Positions 7,341 to 14,942 of a stretch of DNA of 14,942 bases are shown piece by piece. Source of the stretch: Thermoplasmata archaeon (GTDB lineage: Archaea; Thermoplasmatota; Thermoplasmata; Thermoplasmatales; Thermoplasmataceae); assembly GCA_021826795.1 (NCBI GenBank), contig JAKAYM010000032.1:1-14942 (forward strand), given 5' to 3'. The notes beneath the pieces were generated by a model. It was not told the origin of the DNA and made no database searches. It worked only from the letters and a program-made list of their open reading frames with translations. A program made the translations under genes and the position numbers. Positions within the stretch are counted from its first letter, which is position 1; each line of letters opens with the position of its first letter.

Positions 7341-8167
7341 TACTGCACCTCCTCTAATTCCTTCAATGCCTGCCTGTACTCCTCCTCATTTGCCGGAGGA
7401 GATCCATGATATTTGGGATTATTTTCCATGTAGCTTACACCCTTTCCCTTTACTGTATTTGCCACTATGAACATTGGCCTGTCCCTGGGCTTCTTTGCCT
7501 GTTCCAGGGCACTTACCACTTCGTTGAGGCTGTTTCCGTCTATGGTAATAACATCCCATCCGAAAGGTGCCACCTTCTCAGCCACATTTCCAAGTGGCAT
7601 TATATCCTCTGTAAATCCATCCAGCTGAATACGGTTTCTGTCAAGTATTGCTGTAATATTCCCAAGATGATACTTTGAACCTGCTAGCAGGGATTCCCAT
7701 ACATTTCCCTCATCCATTTCCCCATCTCCCAGTATAGCGTATATCCTGTTACTTTTACCATCAAGCTTTGAAGCAAGGGCAAAACCGATTGCAACTCCAA
7801 GTCCCTGGCCCAGAGACCCGGTGGAAGATTCAACGCCGGGAATTCCCCTGTGGACATGCCCTTCAAATTTTGAATTTATAGATCTGAAACCACTTAGAAG
7901 TTCAACAGGAAAATATCCACGGAGAGCAAGTGTTGCATAAAGGGCCGGAGAAGCATGCCCCTTGCTCATAACAAGTATGTCCCTATCCGGGTCATCGGGT
8001 TTTTCTGGATTGATATTCATTTCTTTAAAATAAAGTGCTGCAAGCACATCGGTAATGCTCAGTGAGCCTCCGGGATGCCCGCTCTTGGCAGCATAAACCA
8101 TTTTTATAATTTCTCTTCTAATCTGCCTCGTCACCGGTGCAAGGTCATTAACAGTATAGCTTTCCAT
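7340..8167 (-). CDS. tktA: Transketolase, N-terminal (thiamine-diphosphate-binding) subunit
   Basis: First half of the split transketolase, the PP domain that binds thiamine diphosphate and Mg2+. The cofactor motif runs from GDGEMDEG (147-154) to N178 in DRNRIQ. Active-site histidines are H31 in SGHPGGS and H71 in KGHASPALY, and HRGIPGVESSTGSLGQG around 106-122 is typical of transketolase. 275 residues is normal for the archaeal half. It is the first gene of tktA-tktB-tal, which lets a cell lacking the oxidative branch make ribose-5-phosphate and erythrose-4-phosphate from glycolytic sugars. Start: ATG at 8165-8167 with GAGG four bases before it and a TATA-like TTTAAAAA at 8197-8204. Confidence 0.95.
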   Translation of the reverse strand: MESYTVNDLAPVTRQIRREIIKMVYAAKSGHPGGSLSITDVLAALYFKEMNINPEKPDDPDRDILVMSKGHASPALYATLALRGYFPVELLSGFRSINSKFEGHVHRGIPGVESSTGSLGQGLGVAIGFALASKLDGKSNRIYAILGDGEMDEGNVWESLLAGSKYHLGNITAILDRNRIQLDGFTEDIMPLGNVAEKVAPFGWDVITIDGNSLNEVVSALEQAKKPRDRPMFIVANTVKGKGVSYMENNPKYHGSPPANEEEYRQALKELEEVQ

Positions 8168-8396
8168 TCATCCTCTTTAATGTATTGACTATACGTTTAA
8201 AAATCTTTTCAGTTTGAAACGCAACAATGAAATTTTATAGTCATGCCATGGGTATGAAATAAAATCAAAATGTTTTCCCGGTTACACCCCTGAGTTCATT
8301 ATCTGTTTTTCAGTAGTCGCGGCACTGTAGTCTATGATAGATTAATTTCCATGTATTTTCGGTTCAATGCATTATGATAAAATAATAAATATCATA
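8168..8396. other. 229-base spacer between DUF1641 gene and tktA, no gene seen
   Basis: I find no reading frame above a dozen codons with coding character. The tktA promoter occupies the 8168-8210 end. The 8340-8396 end is AT-rich and gives T-runs just after the DUF1641 stop on the minus strand, a likely transcript end. A more GC-rich core (8275-8335) includes CAGT/ACTG arms and a repeated GTAGTC. I cannot assign it. Confidence 0.4.
8196..8205 (-). promoter_or_regulatory. TATA-like box of the tktA-tktB-tal operon
   Basis: On the minus strand ATTTTTAAAC is centred about 33 bases before the tktA ATG. RNA starting 25 bases on would have a leader of about nine bases, just enough to hold the GAGG ribosome site at 8172-8175. 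Confidence 0.4.
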
Positions 8397-8840
8397 TCAT
8401 TCATCCTTTTTCATTAGAAGAGAGCTTATATCAGACATAAGTGCGATTAAATATTCAGTTTCCGGGCTTCTCAATTCACCGATGGCATCCTTTAACTTCT
8501 GTTTTCCTGCAGGCTTAGGAATATTCCGGGCATCATTAGCAATAAACCTCAGAATGCTAAATAAGATATTGAACAGTTCCCCCCAATCGATTTCTTGCGC
8601 GTCTTTGATCAGTTTTTCCTGATTCAATTTCCCAATGGAAATGTTAGCAATTCCCAGCATCCGGAATAGGAGTGAAATCGTGCCCAGTGTCTCCATGGTG
8701 CTGCCGTAGTTCAATATCAGATCGGCCTGATCTCCCAAGGATTCCAGTACTGATATAATTCCGTTTTCCTGAAGCTTTTTGATTGCATCAATAGTAGGTT
8801 CAAGATCCTTTATTTTCCCTATAAGCTCATCATCCTTCAT
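8397..8840 (-). CDS. DUF1641 protein, partner of SQR-like flavoprotein
   Basis: Small helical protein of the DUF1641 family, biochemical role unknown. Genes of this family often sit beside sulfide:quinone reductase-like flavoproteins in archaea and bacteria, as here. The 147 residues contain repeated hydrophobic helices: IISVLESLGDQADLILNYGS, TLGTISLLFRMLGIANI and LFNILFSILRFIAND. There is no signal peptide and no cysteine. This fits an amphipathic, membrane-associated partner rather than an enzyme. The ATG at 8840 overlaps the upstream gene's stop as ATGA, with GGAGG nine bases before it. A GTG at 8849 would add three residues, but the GGAGG would then touch the start codon, so I prefer 8840. 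Coupled translation with the upstream gene is likely. Confidence 0.75.
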   Translation of the reverse strand: MKDDELIGKIKDLEPTIDAIKKLQENGIISVLESLGDQADLILNYGSTMETLGTISLLFRMLGIANISIGKLNQEKLIKDAQEIDWGELFNILFSILRFIANDARNIPKPAGKQKLKDAIGELRSPETEYLIALMSDISSLLMKKDE

Positions 8841-10009
8841 TTTATCCACCCTCCATAAATTGCACCCAAAAAATATTTTTCATATATAGAATGGGCAAGC
8901 TTGAACAGTGAACCACTTCCGATAACTCCGCAATCCGGAAATGGAATATTCTTATTTTTCATTACGCCTGCAAAGTCGCAGTATGATATCCATCCAGTAC
9001 TTCCCATATCAGATACACAGAGCCCGACCTTATTGTAAGGAAATGGTGGATATATGCCTTCTATATCATTTAGAACGAATGATACAACACTGTCGGCCTG
9101 GAAGTGGGCAAAAACGCCGGCCATTCCCAGTCCCAGTGTTGGTGCAACCGCGTCGCCTAAGCTGTATATGTCGTCGTATTTTTTTGGCCTGAAGTTTGTG
9201 GCACTGGAATCGAGCCATCCCTTATCACTGATCAGGTTCTCACTGTTAGTTACGAAATCAGGCACGGCATGCGGTGGAGCCATTATAGCCAGATCATATT
9301 TTTCTTCTTCGCCCTTTGTCGATATGATCTTCTTCTGATCTGCATCTATCCTTTCAACCTCGAAACCATAATTTCCTTCAATATTTGCCTCATCAACCCA
9401 ATCTGTTACCGGGTCCGAAATTACCGGACCGAACATTGCCATGGGTTTGCTTGCCCAGTGGACAACCTTAATCTCTACTTTATTTCTTATTCCCATATTG
9501 GTATACATATCATTTAACAGCATTGCCATTTCCCACGGTACCGGAGGGCATTTATATATTCTGCTTGATACACCGAGCACTATTTTTCCCTCCTTCATAT
9601 TAATCAGCTTCTTCCTAAGTTCGAGTGAATTTTCCATGTCCCAGAAGTGCCCTATACTTTCTGATCTTGGAAGTTTATCATTTTCTATCTTGGCACCCGG
9701 AGAAAGCACAAGCACGTCATAGGGAACATCTCCCTTATCTGTCTTAACAATTCTTTCATCGCCGTTCACACTTAATACCCTAGCTTTAACCGGCTTTAAA
9801 CCGGTTTTACTGAAATTTTCAAACCCTACTCCTATATCTGAAGGTTTTTTGAGGCCAATGGATATCATAGGATACGATGGCTGAAATTCTGTTATTCCAT
9901 AGGAATCTATTACTGTTATCTCAACTTCGTCCCTTTTCGTCTTGCTTCTAAGCTTGCCTGCCACGAGCCCACCACCTGCACCGGCTCCAACAATAACGAC
10001 CTTCTTCAT
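8837..10009 (-). CDS. Sulfide:quinone oxidoreductase-like FAD protein
   Basis: Two-dinucleotide-fold flavoprotein of the SQR/FCSD/NDH-2 group. It most likely oxidises sulfide or another reduced sulfur compound and passes electrons to membrane quinone. KKVVIVGAGAGGG (2-14) is the FAD-binding Rossmann loop. VLVLSPGAKI near 99-108 is the second flavin strand, and YSLGDAVAP (282-290) supplies the FAD ribityl Asp, D286. Redox cysteine candidates are C154 in YKCPPVPWE plus C331 and C344. In characterised SQRs two cysteines near 155 and 350 bridge the sulfur over the flavin, so C154 with one of the other two fits well. 390 residues is the usual length. The gene overlaps the DUF1641 gene by four bases. 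Substrate is inferred; an NADH dehydrogenase is less likely because of the CPPxP motif and partner. TATA-like TATGATATAA at 10031-10040 suggests a leaderless start. Confidence 0.8.
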   Translation of the reverse strand: MKKVVIVGAGAGGGLVAGKLRSKTKRDEVEITVIDSYGITEFQPSYPMISIGLKKPSDIGVGFENFSKTGLKPVKARVLSVNGDERIVKTDKGDVPYDVLVLSPGAKIENDKLPRSESIGHFWDMENSLELRKKLINMKEGKIVLGVSSRIYKCPPVPWEMAMLLNDMYTNMGIRNKVEIKVVHWASKPMAMFGPVISDPVTDWVDEANIEGNYGFEVERIDADQKKIISTKGEEEKYDLAIMAPPHAVPDFVTNSENLISDKGWLDSSATNFRPKKYDDIYSLGDAVAPTLGLGMAGVFAHFQADSVVSFVLNDIEGIYPPFPYNKVGLCVSDMGSTGWISYCDFAGVMKNKNIPFPDCGVIGSGSLFKLAHSIYEKYFLGAIYGGWIK

Positions 10010-10030
10010 CTTTATCCATTATATAATTGA

Positions 10031-10041
10031 TTATATCATAT
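10031..10041 (-). promoter_or_regulatory. TATA box of the SQR-DUF1641 operon
   Basis: Minus-strand TATGATATAA is centred about 26 bases before the ATG at 10009, the spacing expected when transcription begins at the start codon. Confidence 0.45.
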
Positions 10042-10216
10042 AAAACTTTAACTTTTCATGAAAATATGCACACGTTATCGATAAAATTCGAAGTTTTTCA
10101 TTTTCCGATATATTCTGATAGCATACGGAGTATAATCATACTTCATGAAATACTGAAGAACCCGGCAAATTAAGATATGTGAAAATTATATAGAAATAAA
10201 GTGCAACACATTGATA

Positions 10217-10259
10217 CCGGCAATAAATTCTGATTCAGAAGCTTAACCGGAAATGCCGG
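10217..10259. repeat. Nested inverted repeats upstream of the gamma-carbonic anhydrase gene
   Basis: CCGGCA (10217-10222) is the reverse complement of TGCCGG (10254-10259). Between them TTCTGA/TCAGAA (10228-10233 and 10235-10240) forms a second palindrome around a single T. The rest of the 285-base divergent spacer (10010-10294) shows no gene. The repeats lie about 35-75 bases before the ATG, where a regulator could sit. Confidence 0.45.
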
Positions 10260-10294
10260 CATAAAGTCTATGTATTCATGCATTATTACAAATT

Positions 10295-10807
10295 ATGATT
10301 AAAATAGGTGAAGGGGTCTATATGGCTGATACTGCGGTTGCCATAGGGGATGTAACTATCGGTGACAACGTTACCATAATGGATTCAGCTGTAATCCGGG
10401 GAGATGAGAACAGTATAACAATAGGTGACAATACCAACATACAGGATAACGCCACAATACACGTTAATCTTGAATACAGCACAAAAATCGGTAAAAATGT
10501 CTCCATCGGGCATAATGCTATTGTGCACGGTGCGGTTGTAGAAGACACAGTACTCATAGGCATGGGCGCTATAGTACTCAACAATGCGCATCTGAAATCA
10601 GGTACAGTGGTGGCCGCAGGCACTGTAATACCTGAAAATTTTGAGTCCAGCGGGAACTGCATGATTGCTGGAATTCCGGGGAAGGTCAAGCGTGAGGGTG
10701 AAAAATATCTTACAATGGCATACCTCAATTCACTGGAATATATAAGACTGAACAGAGAGTTCAGGGAAGGCAAATACCAGATTGTAAAAGGAAGCACACA
10801 TGAATAG
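10295..10807 (+). CDS. Gamma-class carbonic anhydrase-like left-handed beta-helix protein
   Basis: Hexapeptide-repeat protein that folds as a left-handed beta helix and forms trimers. The family includes gamma-carbonic anhydrases (Cam/CamH), PaaY and YrdA. The zinc histidines are all present: H56 in ATIHV, then H73 and H78 in SIGHNAIVHG, with the same five-residue spacing as H117/H122 of Methanosarcina Cam. R35 and D37 in VIRGDE and Q50 in NIQDN match the structural and catalytic positions of the active enzyme. The second proton-shuttle glutamate of Cam is replaced by Leu59, as in CamH. 170 residues is normal. An inner ATG at codon 10 has a GGTGAAGGGG stretch before it, but residues 1-9 match the family, so I keep 10295. 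It overlaps cobS by eight bases. Activity as a carbonic anhydrase is likely but not certain. Confidence 0.85.
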   Translation: MIKIGEGVYMADTAVAIGDVTIGDNVTIMDSAVIRGDENSITIGDNTNIQDNATIHVNLEYSTKIGKNVSIGHNAIVHGAVVEDTVLIGMGAIVLNNAHLKSGTVVAAGTVIPENFESSGNCMIAGIPGKVKREGEKYLTMAYLNSLEYIRLNREFREGKYQIVKGSTHE

Positions 10808-11546
10808 ATATATTGAAGGATTTTTATCTGCAATTTCGTTTTTTACCTTAATCCCTATCAGGGGAAAACATGAAATCAGTAAAAATACAATGTTTTTCTT
10901 TACCATTACCGGACTTATTACCGGATTAATCTCCGGTATACCATATCTTCTTTTAAGACCCTACAGCCCGATTATTGCCTCGGCCTCTGCAATTTCTATT
11001 CTCGTCATTATTTATGGATTCAATCATTTCGATGCCGTTATGGATTTCGGTGACTCTTTTATGGTAAGGGGCACAGATGCCAAACAGAGGGTAATAAAGG
11101 ATAAATATACAGGATCTGGAGGAATCGCCATGGTTTTCATTATTTATGTACCAGCAATCGCATTTCTGACATTCTTCAGTCCCTTATCCGGATTCATGGT
11201 TATAATATCCGGTGAAATGGTATCAAAGTATGCAACGCTTATTTCTATGTACGCTTCAAAGCCATTCGGGGAGGGAATCGGAAGCATGTTTATGTCTATG
11301 GTCGGGCCCGGTTCCTTGTGGATAAATTTAATCCCTTTAATTTTAATAGCATTATTCAACCTGTACAATATAGCCATAGCTTCTGGCGTAATCATTATGG
11401 CATATGCAATAAAAACAGGCATGAATAAACAGTATAACGGGCTGAATGGAGATTTGATCGGCAGCATCGGAGAAATTTCAAGGATGCTATTCTACCTGGT
11501 GGCATTTATATTTTTTATACTTCAAATGAATTTATTTCTTCTTTAA
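10800..11546 (+). CDS. cobS: CobS-like adenosylcobinamide-GDP ribazoletransferase
   Basis: Integral membrane enzyme joining alpha-ribazole (or its phosphate) to adenosylcobinamide-GDP, the last step of nucleotide-loop assembly of coenzyme B12. About six or seven hydrophobic segments run through the 248 residues. Family motifs are recognisable though drifted: NHFDAVMDFGDSFM (75-88; the usual form is HLDGLADTADG, here with H76, D78, D82 and D85), KDKYTGSGGIAMV (100-112; usually mrDsriGtfG) and NGLNGDLIGSIGEI (213-226; usually GGvtGDtlGA). The length is normal. The ATG lies eight bases inside the preceding carbonic anhydrase gene, so the two are probably translated together, though no biochemical link is known. 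No other cobalamin gene is in the window. The 3' end overlaps the convergent 11532-11912 gene by 15 bases. Confidence 0.85.
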   Translation: MNRYIEGFLSAISFFTLIPIRGKHEISKNTMFFFTITGLITGLISGIPYLLLRPYSPIIASASAISILVIIYGFNHFDAVMDFGDSFMVRGTDAKQRVIKDKYTGSGGIAMVFIIYVPAIAFLTFFSPLSGFMVIISGEMVSKYATLISMYASKPFGEGIGSMFMSMVGPGSLWINLIPLILIALFNLYNIAIASGVIIMAYAIKTGMNKQYNGLNGDLIGSIGEISRMLFYLVAFIFFILQMNLFLL

Positions 11547-11912
11547 TTTTATTGATAGGAGCTTGTCATATTCCAATGAGTACTTGATTTTCTTGTTTCT
11601 AATCTCATGTGCCACTTTTTCTGTGAGTTCCTCTATCTCTTCCGATATGATATTTCTATATATGGTCAGTTCTTTCTTATCCTGGGGAAAAATCATTTTA
11701 AATCTTGTATTCTCCCTCCTGTACCCGAATGGTTTTCTATTTTTCCTTATTTCTTCCATATTGAGTTCAAGCAATATATCATCATACTGTTTTTCTTCAA
11801 CATTGAGCTTCGATTCGCTTTCCACGATTTCCCATATATCCGGAAAATACTTTTCAAGGTCTTTCCACTGGAAATTATCCTCAAATATGATGTGCCCGCT
11901 GTAATTCTTCAC
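11532..11912 (-). CDS. Hypothetical small charged protein
   Basis: I do not recognise this 126-residue protein. It is very rich in Lys, Glu and Ile, has no membrane segment and no cysteine, and ends in a basic tail (KLKKK). The N-terminal part, GHIIFEDNFQWKDLEKYFPDIWEI, looks like a small folded domain. The C-terminal half is mostly charged helix (ISEEIEELTEKVAHEIRNKK). The start is a GTG (11910-11912). A TATA-like TTAATGTATAAT at 11932-11943 lies about 25 bases before it, consistent with a leaderless transcript. Its end overlaps cobS by 15 bases tail to tail, and it diverges from the winged-helix gene. The opposite frame is Ser/Phe/Leu-rich, typical of an antisense shadow, which supports this strand. 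Confidence 0.6.
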   Translation of the reverse strand: MKNYSGHIIFEDNFQWKDLEKYFPDIWEIVESESKLNVEEKQYDDILLELNMEEIRKNRKPFGYRRENTRFKMIFPQDKKELTIYRNIISEEIEELTEKVAHEIRNKKIKYSLEYDKLLSIKLKKK

Positions 11913-11963
11913 AAATGCTGATATATAGATTATACATTAAGTTTTTCTTTGCTCTTAGAAATT

Positions 11964-11974
11964 ATTATATTTTA
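11964..11974 (+). promoter_or_regulatory. TATA box of the winged-helix/trm56 operon
   Basis: TATTATATTTT is centred 25 bases before the ATG at 11994, which points to a leaderless transcript. The GTG at 11979 would lie upstream of the RNA start. Confidence 0.55.
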
Positions 11975-11993
11975 TTGAGTGATAAGGTATAGA

Positions 11994-14169
<2,176 letters not shown>

Positions 14170-14188
14170 GATCGATTAATAACTTAAA

Positions 14189-14203
14189 TGTATAAATAAA
14201 TAT
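14189..14203 (-). promoter_or_regulatory. TATA box of the SufR-like gene
   Basis: Minus-strand ATATTTATTTATACA is centred about 26 bases before the ATG at 14167-14169, the spacing for leaderless transcription. Confidence 0.5.
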
Positions 14204-14208
14204 CTATT

Positions 14209-14233
14209 TTAATTTATAAAGTTTATAAATTAA
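14209..14233. promoter_or_regulatory. 25-bp perfect palindrome, candidate operator shared by divergent promoters
   Basis: TTAATTTATAAA (14209-14220), a single G (14221) and TTTATAAATTAA (14222-14233) form a perfect inverted repeat with 12-base arms. It lies between the TATA boxes of the SufR-like gene and of the gene at 14267, next to the TFB-binding side of both. The direct repeat AATATCTAT at 14199-14207 and 14232-14240, 33 bases apart, flanks it. Autoregulation is the natural guess. AT-rich DNA makes palindromes easier to get by chance. Confidence 0.55.
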
Positions 14234-14237
14234 TATC

Positions 14238-14246
14238 TATATATAT
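14238..14246 (+). promoter_or_regulatory. TATA box of the gene at 14267
   Basis: TATATATAT is centred at 14242, exactly 25 bases before the ATG at 14267. This implies a leaderless transcript that begins with the start codon. Confidence 0.6.
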
Positions 14247-14266
14247 TCTTAGCTACTAACAATATT

Positions 14267-14449
14267 ATGACACCTATAGATCCGAAAGATATCTGGATAG
14301 AAAGACTAAACAGGAATGCAGAACTTGAAAAGTATATACTGGATGAATATAAAGGAGACATTTCTTTTCTGTTCAACAGGAAAGAACCTGAGCATAAACT
14401 CATGAATAAGTATATTCGTCTAAAGAAAGTTCTTTTATACATTACCGGT
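14267..14449 (+). pseudogene. Unknown gene truncated by a TnpB-type insertion element
   Basis: Roughly the first 60 codons look like a real cytoplasmic protein: MTPIDPKDIWIERLNRNAEL followed by EKYILDEYKGDISFLFNRK and a Lys-rich helix up to VLLYITGD. It has a well-placed TATA box and a leaderless ATG. From about 14450 the frame enters the right end of the transposable element and continues only as antisense of tnpB (proline/tyrosine-rich, stop at 14677). The original protein is therefore cut, and any product would be a chimera of 136 residues. I do not recognise the family. The gene diverges from the SufR-like regulator and shares the palindrome, so it was probably a target of that regulator. 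The alternative is a short natural gene whose stop was lost when the element landed. Confidence 0.6.
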
Positions 14450-14455
14450 GACATC

Positions 14456-14477
14456 CTCCCCTCTCTAAAGATAGGAG
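14456..14477 (-). ncRNA. Terminal hairpin of the element, probable 3' part of the guide (omega/re) RNA
   Basis: CTCC (14456-14459) pairs with GGAG (14474-14477), a two-base internal loop follows on each side, and TCT (14462-14464) pairs with AGA (14469-14471) around a four-base loop. It includes the tnpB stop (14465-14467). In TnpB systems the RNA read in the same sense from the gene's 3' end through the right end forms the scaffold, and the flanking host DNA is the guide. The fold is seen; the RNA is inferred. Confidence 0.45.
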
Positions 14478-14942
14478 CTTCCCGCTTCTACAGAAAAGCT
14501 TGCCTTATCAGGTATAGTTTTCCCCTCCACGGGCATACATTCCCCACAGTCCGTTGGTATCTTTCTCTTCTTATGCCTTATCTTCTTGGGCTTTACTATA
14601 ATAAAGTTATTGAATATCTTCTTGAACCCTGCATGGAGAACATTTATTGCAGCATTGTCATCCCTGTCCATAGATAAGCCACAGTTACTGCAATGGTATT
14701 CCCTGTCATCAAGGGTCTGTTCCTCTATTATACTGCCGCAATAAGAGCACATCTTGGATGTATTCTTGGGGTTTACCTTTACACAGTATTTACCGGCCCT
14801 CTCAGCCTTGTACATAGTGTTTTCAATAAGTTCACCCCAGGATGCATCTGCTATGCTTTTAGCCATCTTATGGTTATTAAGCATATTCTCTATATTCAAA
14901 TCCTCATATGCTATGAAGTTGTGATTGTTTACCAGAGTCCTG
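14465..14942 (-). CDS. tnpB: TnpB, C-terminal part, gene continues beyond right edge
   Basis: RNA-guided DNA nuclease of an IS200/IS605-type transposon. The frame is open to the last base of the window, so at least 158 residues are visible and the start lies to the right. RuvC motif II is present with its glutamate in FIAYEDLNIENM, followed by KSIADASWGELIENT. The full zinc ribbon CSYCG...CSNCG follows, and the last RuvC aspartate lies in DRDDNAAINVL. The end, PVEGKTIPD...SVEAGSS, is also typical. The catalytic part looks intact and differs from the left-edge TnpB, which has the TSKCSFLD form. A TTG at 14897-14899 is not the real start, because conserved TnpB sequence continues upstream of it. 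The stop lies inside the terminal hairpin. The element has landed in the gene that begins at 14267. Confidence 0.9.
   Translation of the reverse strand, partial: RTLVNNHNFIAYEDLNIENMLNNHKMAKSIADASWGELIENTMYKAERAGKYCVKVNPKNTSKMCSYCGSIIEEQTLDDREYHCSNCGLSMDRDDNAAINVLHAGFKKIFNNFIIVKPKKIRHKKRKIPTDCGECMPVEGKTIPDKASFSVEAGSSYL

Larger units (their letters stand above)
14448..14942 (-). mobile_element. Right end of an IS200/IS605 (IS1341)-type element, rest outside window
   Basis: The tnpB 3' end, the terminal hairpin at 14456-14477 and the edge text GGATGTCAC (minus strand, 14448-14456) are the normal order at the right end of these elements. The exact edge is estimated from the point where the unknown gene's coding character stops. 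No terminal inverted repeats or target duplication are expected for this family. Whether a TnpA lies further right cannot be seen. Confidence 0.65.

Noticed and set aside
10322..10324. Inner ATG of the gamma-CA gene with a GGTGAAGGGG stretch before it
   Set aside because: The nine residues upstream match the family's N-terminal strand, so the purine stretch is probably just Gly-Glu-Gly codons.
10318..10833. 171-codon open frame on the minus strand opposite the gamma-CA gene
   Set aside because: Rich in Ser/Pro/Thr/Ile as antisense of hexapeptide repeats tends to be; the plus strand has all zinc ligands.
11563..11904. 113- and 104-codon plus-strand frames opposite the small charged gene
   Set aside because: Ser/Phe/Leu-rich translations typical of the antisense of Lys/Glu-rich coding DNA, with no promoter in place.
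11979..11993. GTG at 11979 as start of the winged-helix gene
   Set aside because: A TATA box centred 25 bases before the ATG at 11994 implies that RNA begins after this GTG.
14450..14677. Second half of the 136-codon frame that starts at 14267
   Set aside because: It is the reverse strand of tnpB and its right end, not the continuation of the gene.

Overview
The window reads as chromosomal DNA of an archaeon of the order Thermoplasmatales (Ferroplasma, Acidiplasma, Cuniculiplasma or a relative). The support is a proteasome beta subunit very close to the Thermoplasma form, an archaeal KH/beta-CASP termination nuclease (FttA/aCPSF1), a Trm56 tRNA methylase fused to an HD domain, a two-gene transketolase with a short transaldolase, and a tRNA-Tyr with a bulge-helix-bulge intron and a C1-G72 pair. 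DNA is AT-rich. Many first genes carry a TATA box about 25 bases before the start codon, as expected for leaderless transcripts. Genes inside operons often have GGAGG/GGTG-type ribosome sites.

Layout. 1-368: C-terminal end of a TnpB (+), followed by hairpin-rich spacer. 592-691: tRNA-Tyr with a 27-base intron. 806-2410: CPA2-type cation/proton antiporter with a CBS pair. 2546-5123: psmB and fttA, a probable operon. 5281-5699: wrecked amino-acid (APC) permease that lost its middle and its frame. 8167-5719 (-): tktA-tktB-tal, tightly overlapping, the non-oxidative pentose-phosphate set. 10009-8397 (-): sulfide:quinone-reductase-like flavoprotein overlapping a DUF1641 gene. 10295-11546 (+): gamma-class carbonic anhydrase overlapping cobS. 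11912-11532 (-): small charged orphan. 11994-13540 (+): winged-helix protein plus Trm56-HD. 14169-13531 (-): SufR-like regulator with a CX12CX27C motif. 14267-~14449 (+): divergent gene cut short by the right end of an IS200/IS605-type element whose TnpB (-) runs off the window.

Most of the window is ordinary housekeeping and central metabolism. The parts that merit a second look are the accessory joints: the regulator / 25-bp palindrome / transposon-interrupted gene at the right end, the SQR-DUF1641 pair, the HD-fused Trm56 with its two-HTH partner, the permease wreck, and the two unlike TnpB copies at the edges. I saw no CRISPR array, no defence island and no clear evidence of a wholly new system. 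The best candidate for something undescribed is the Fe-S-type regulator with its shared operator and the unknown gene it faces.
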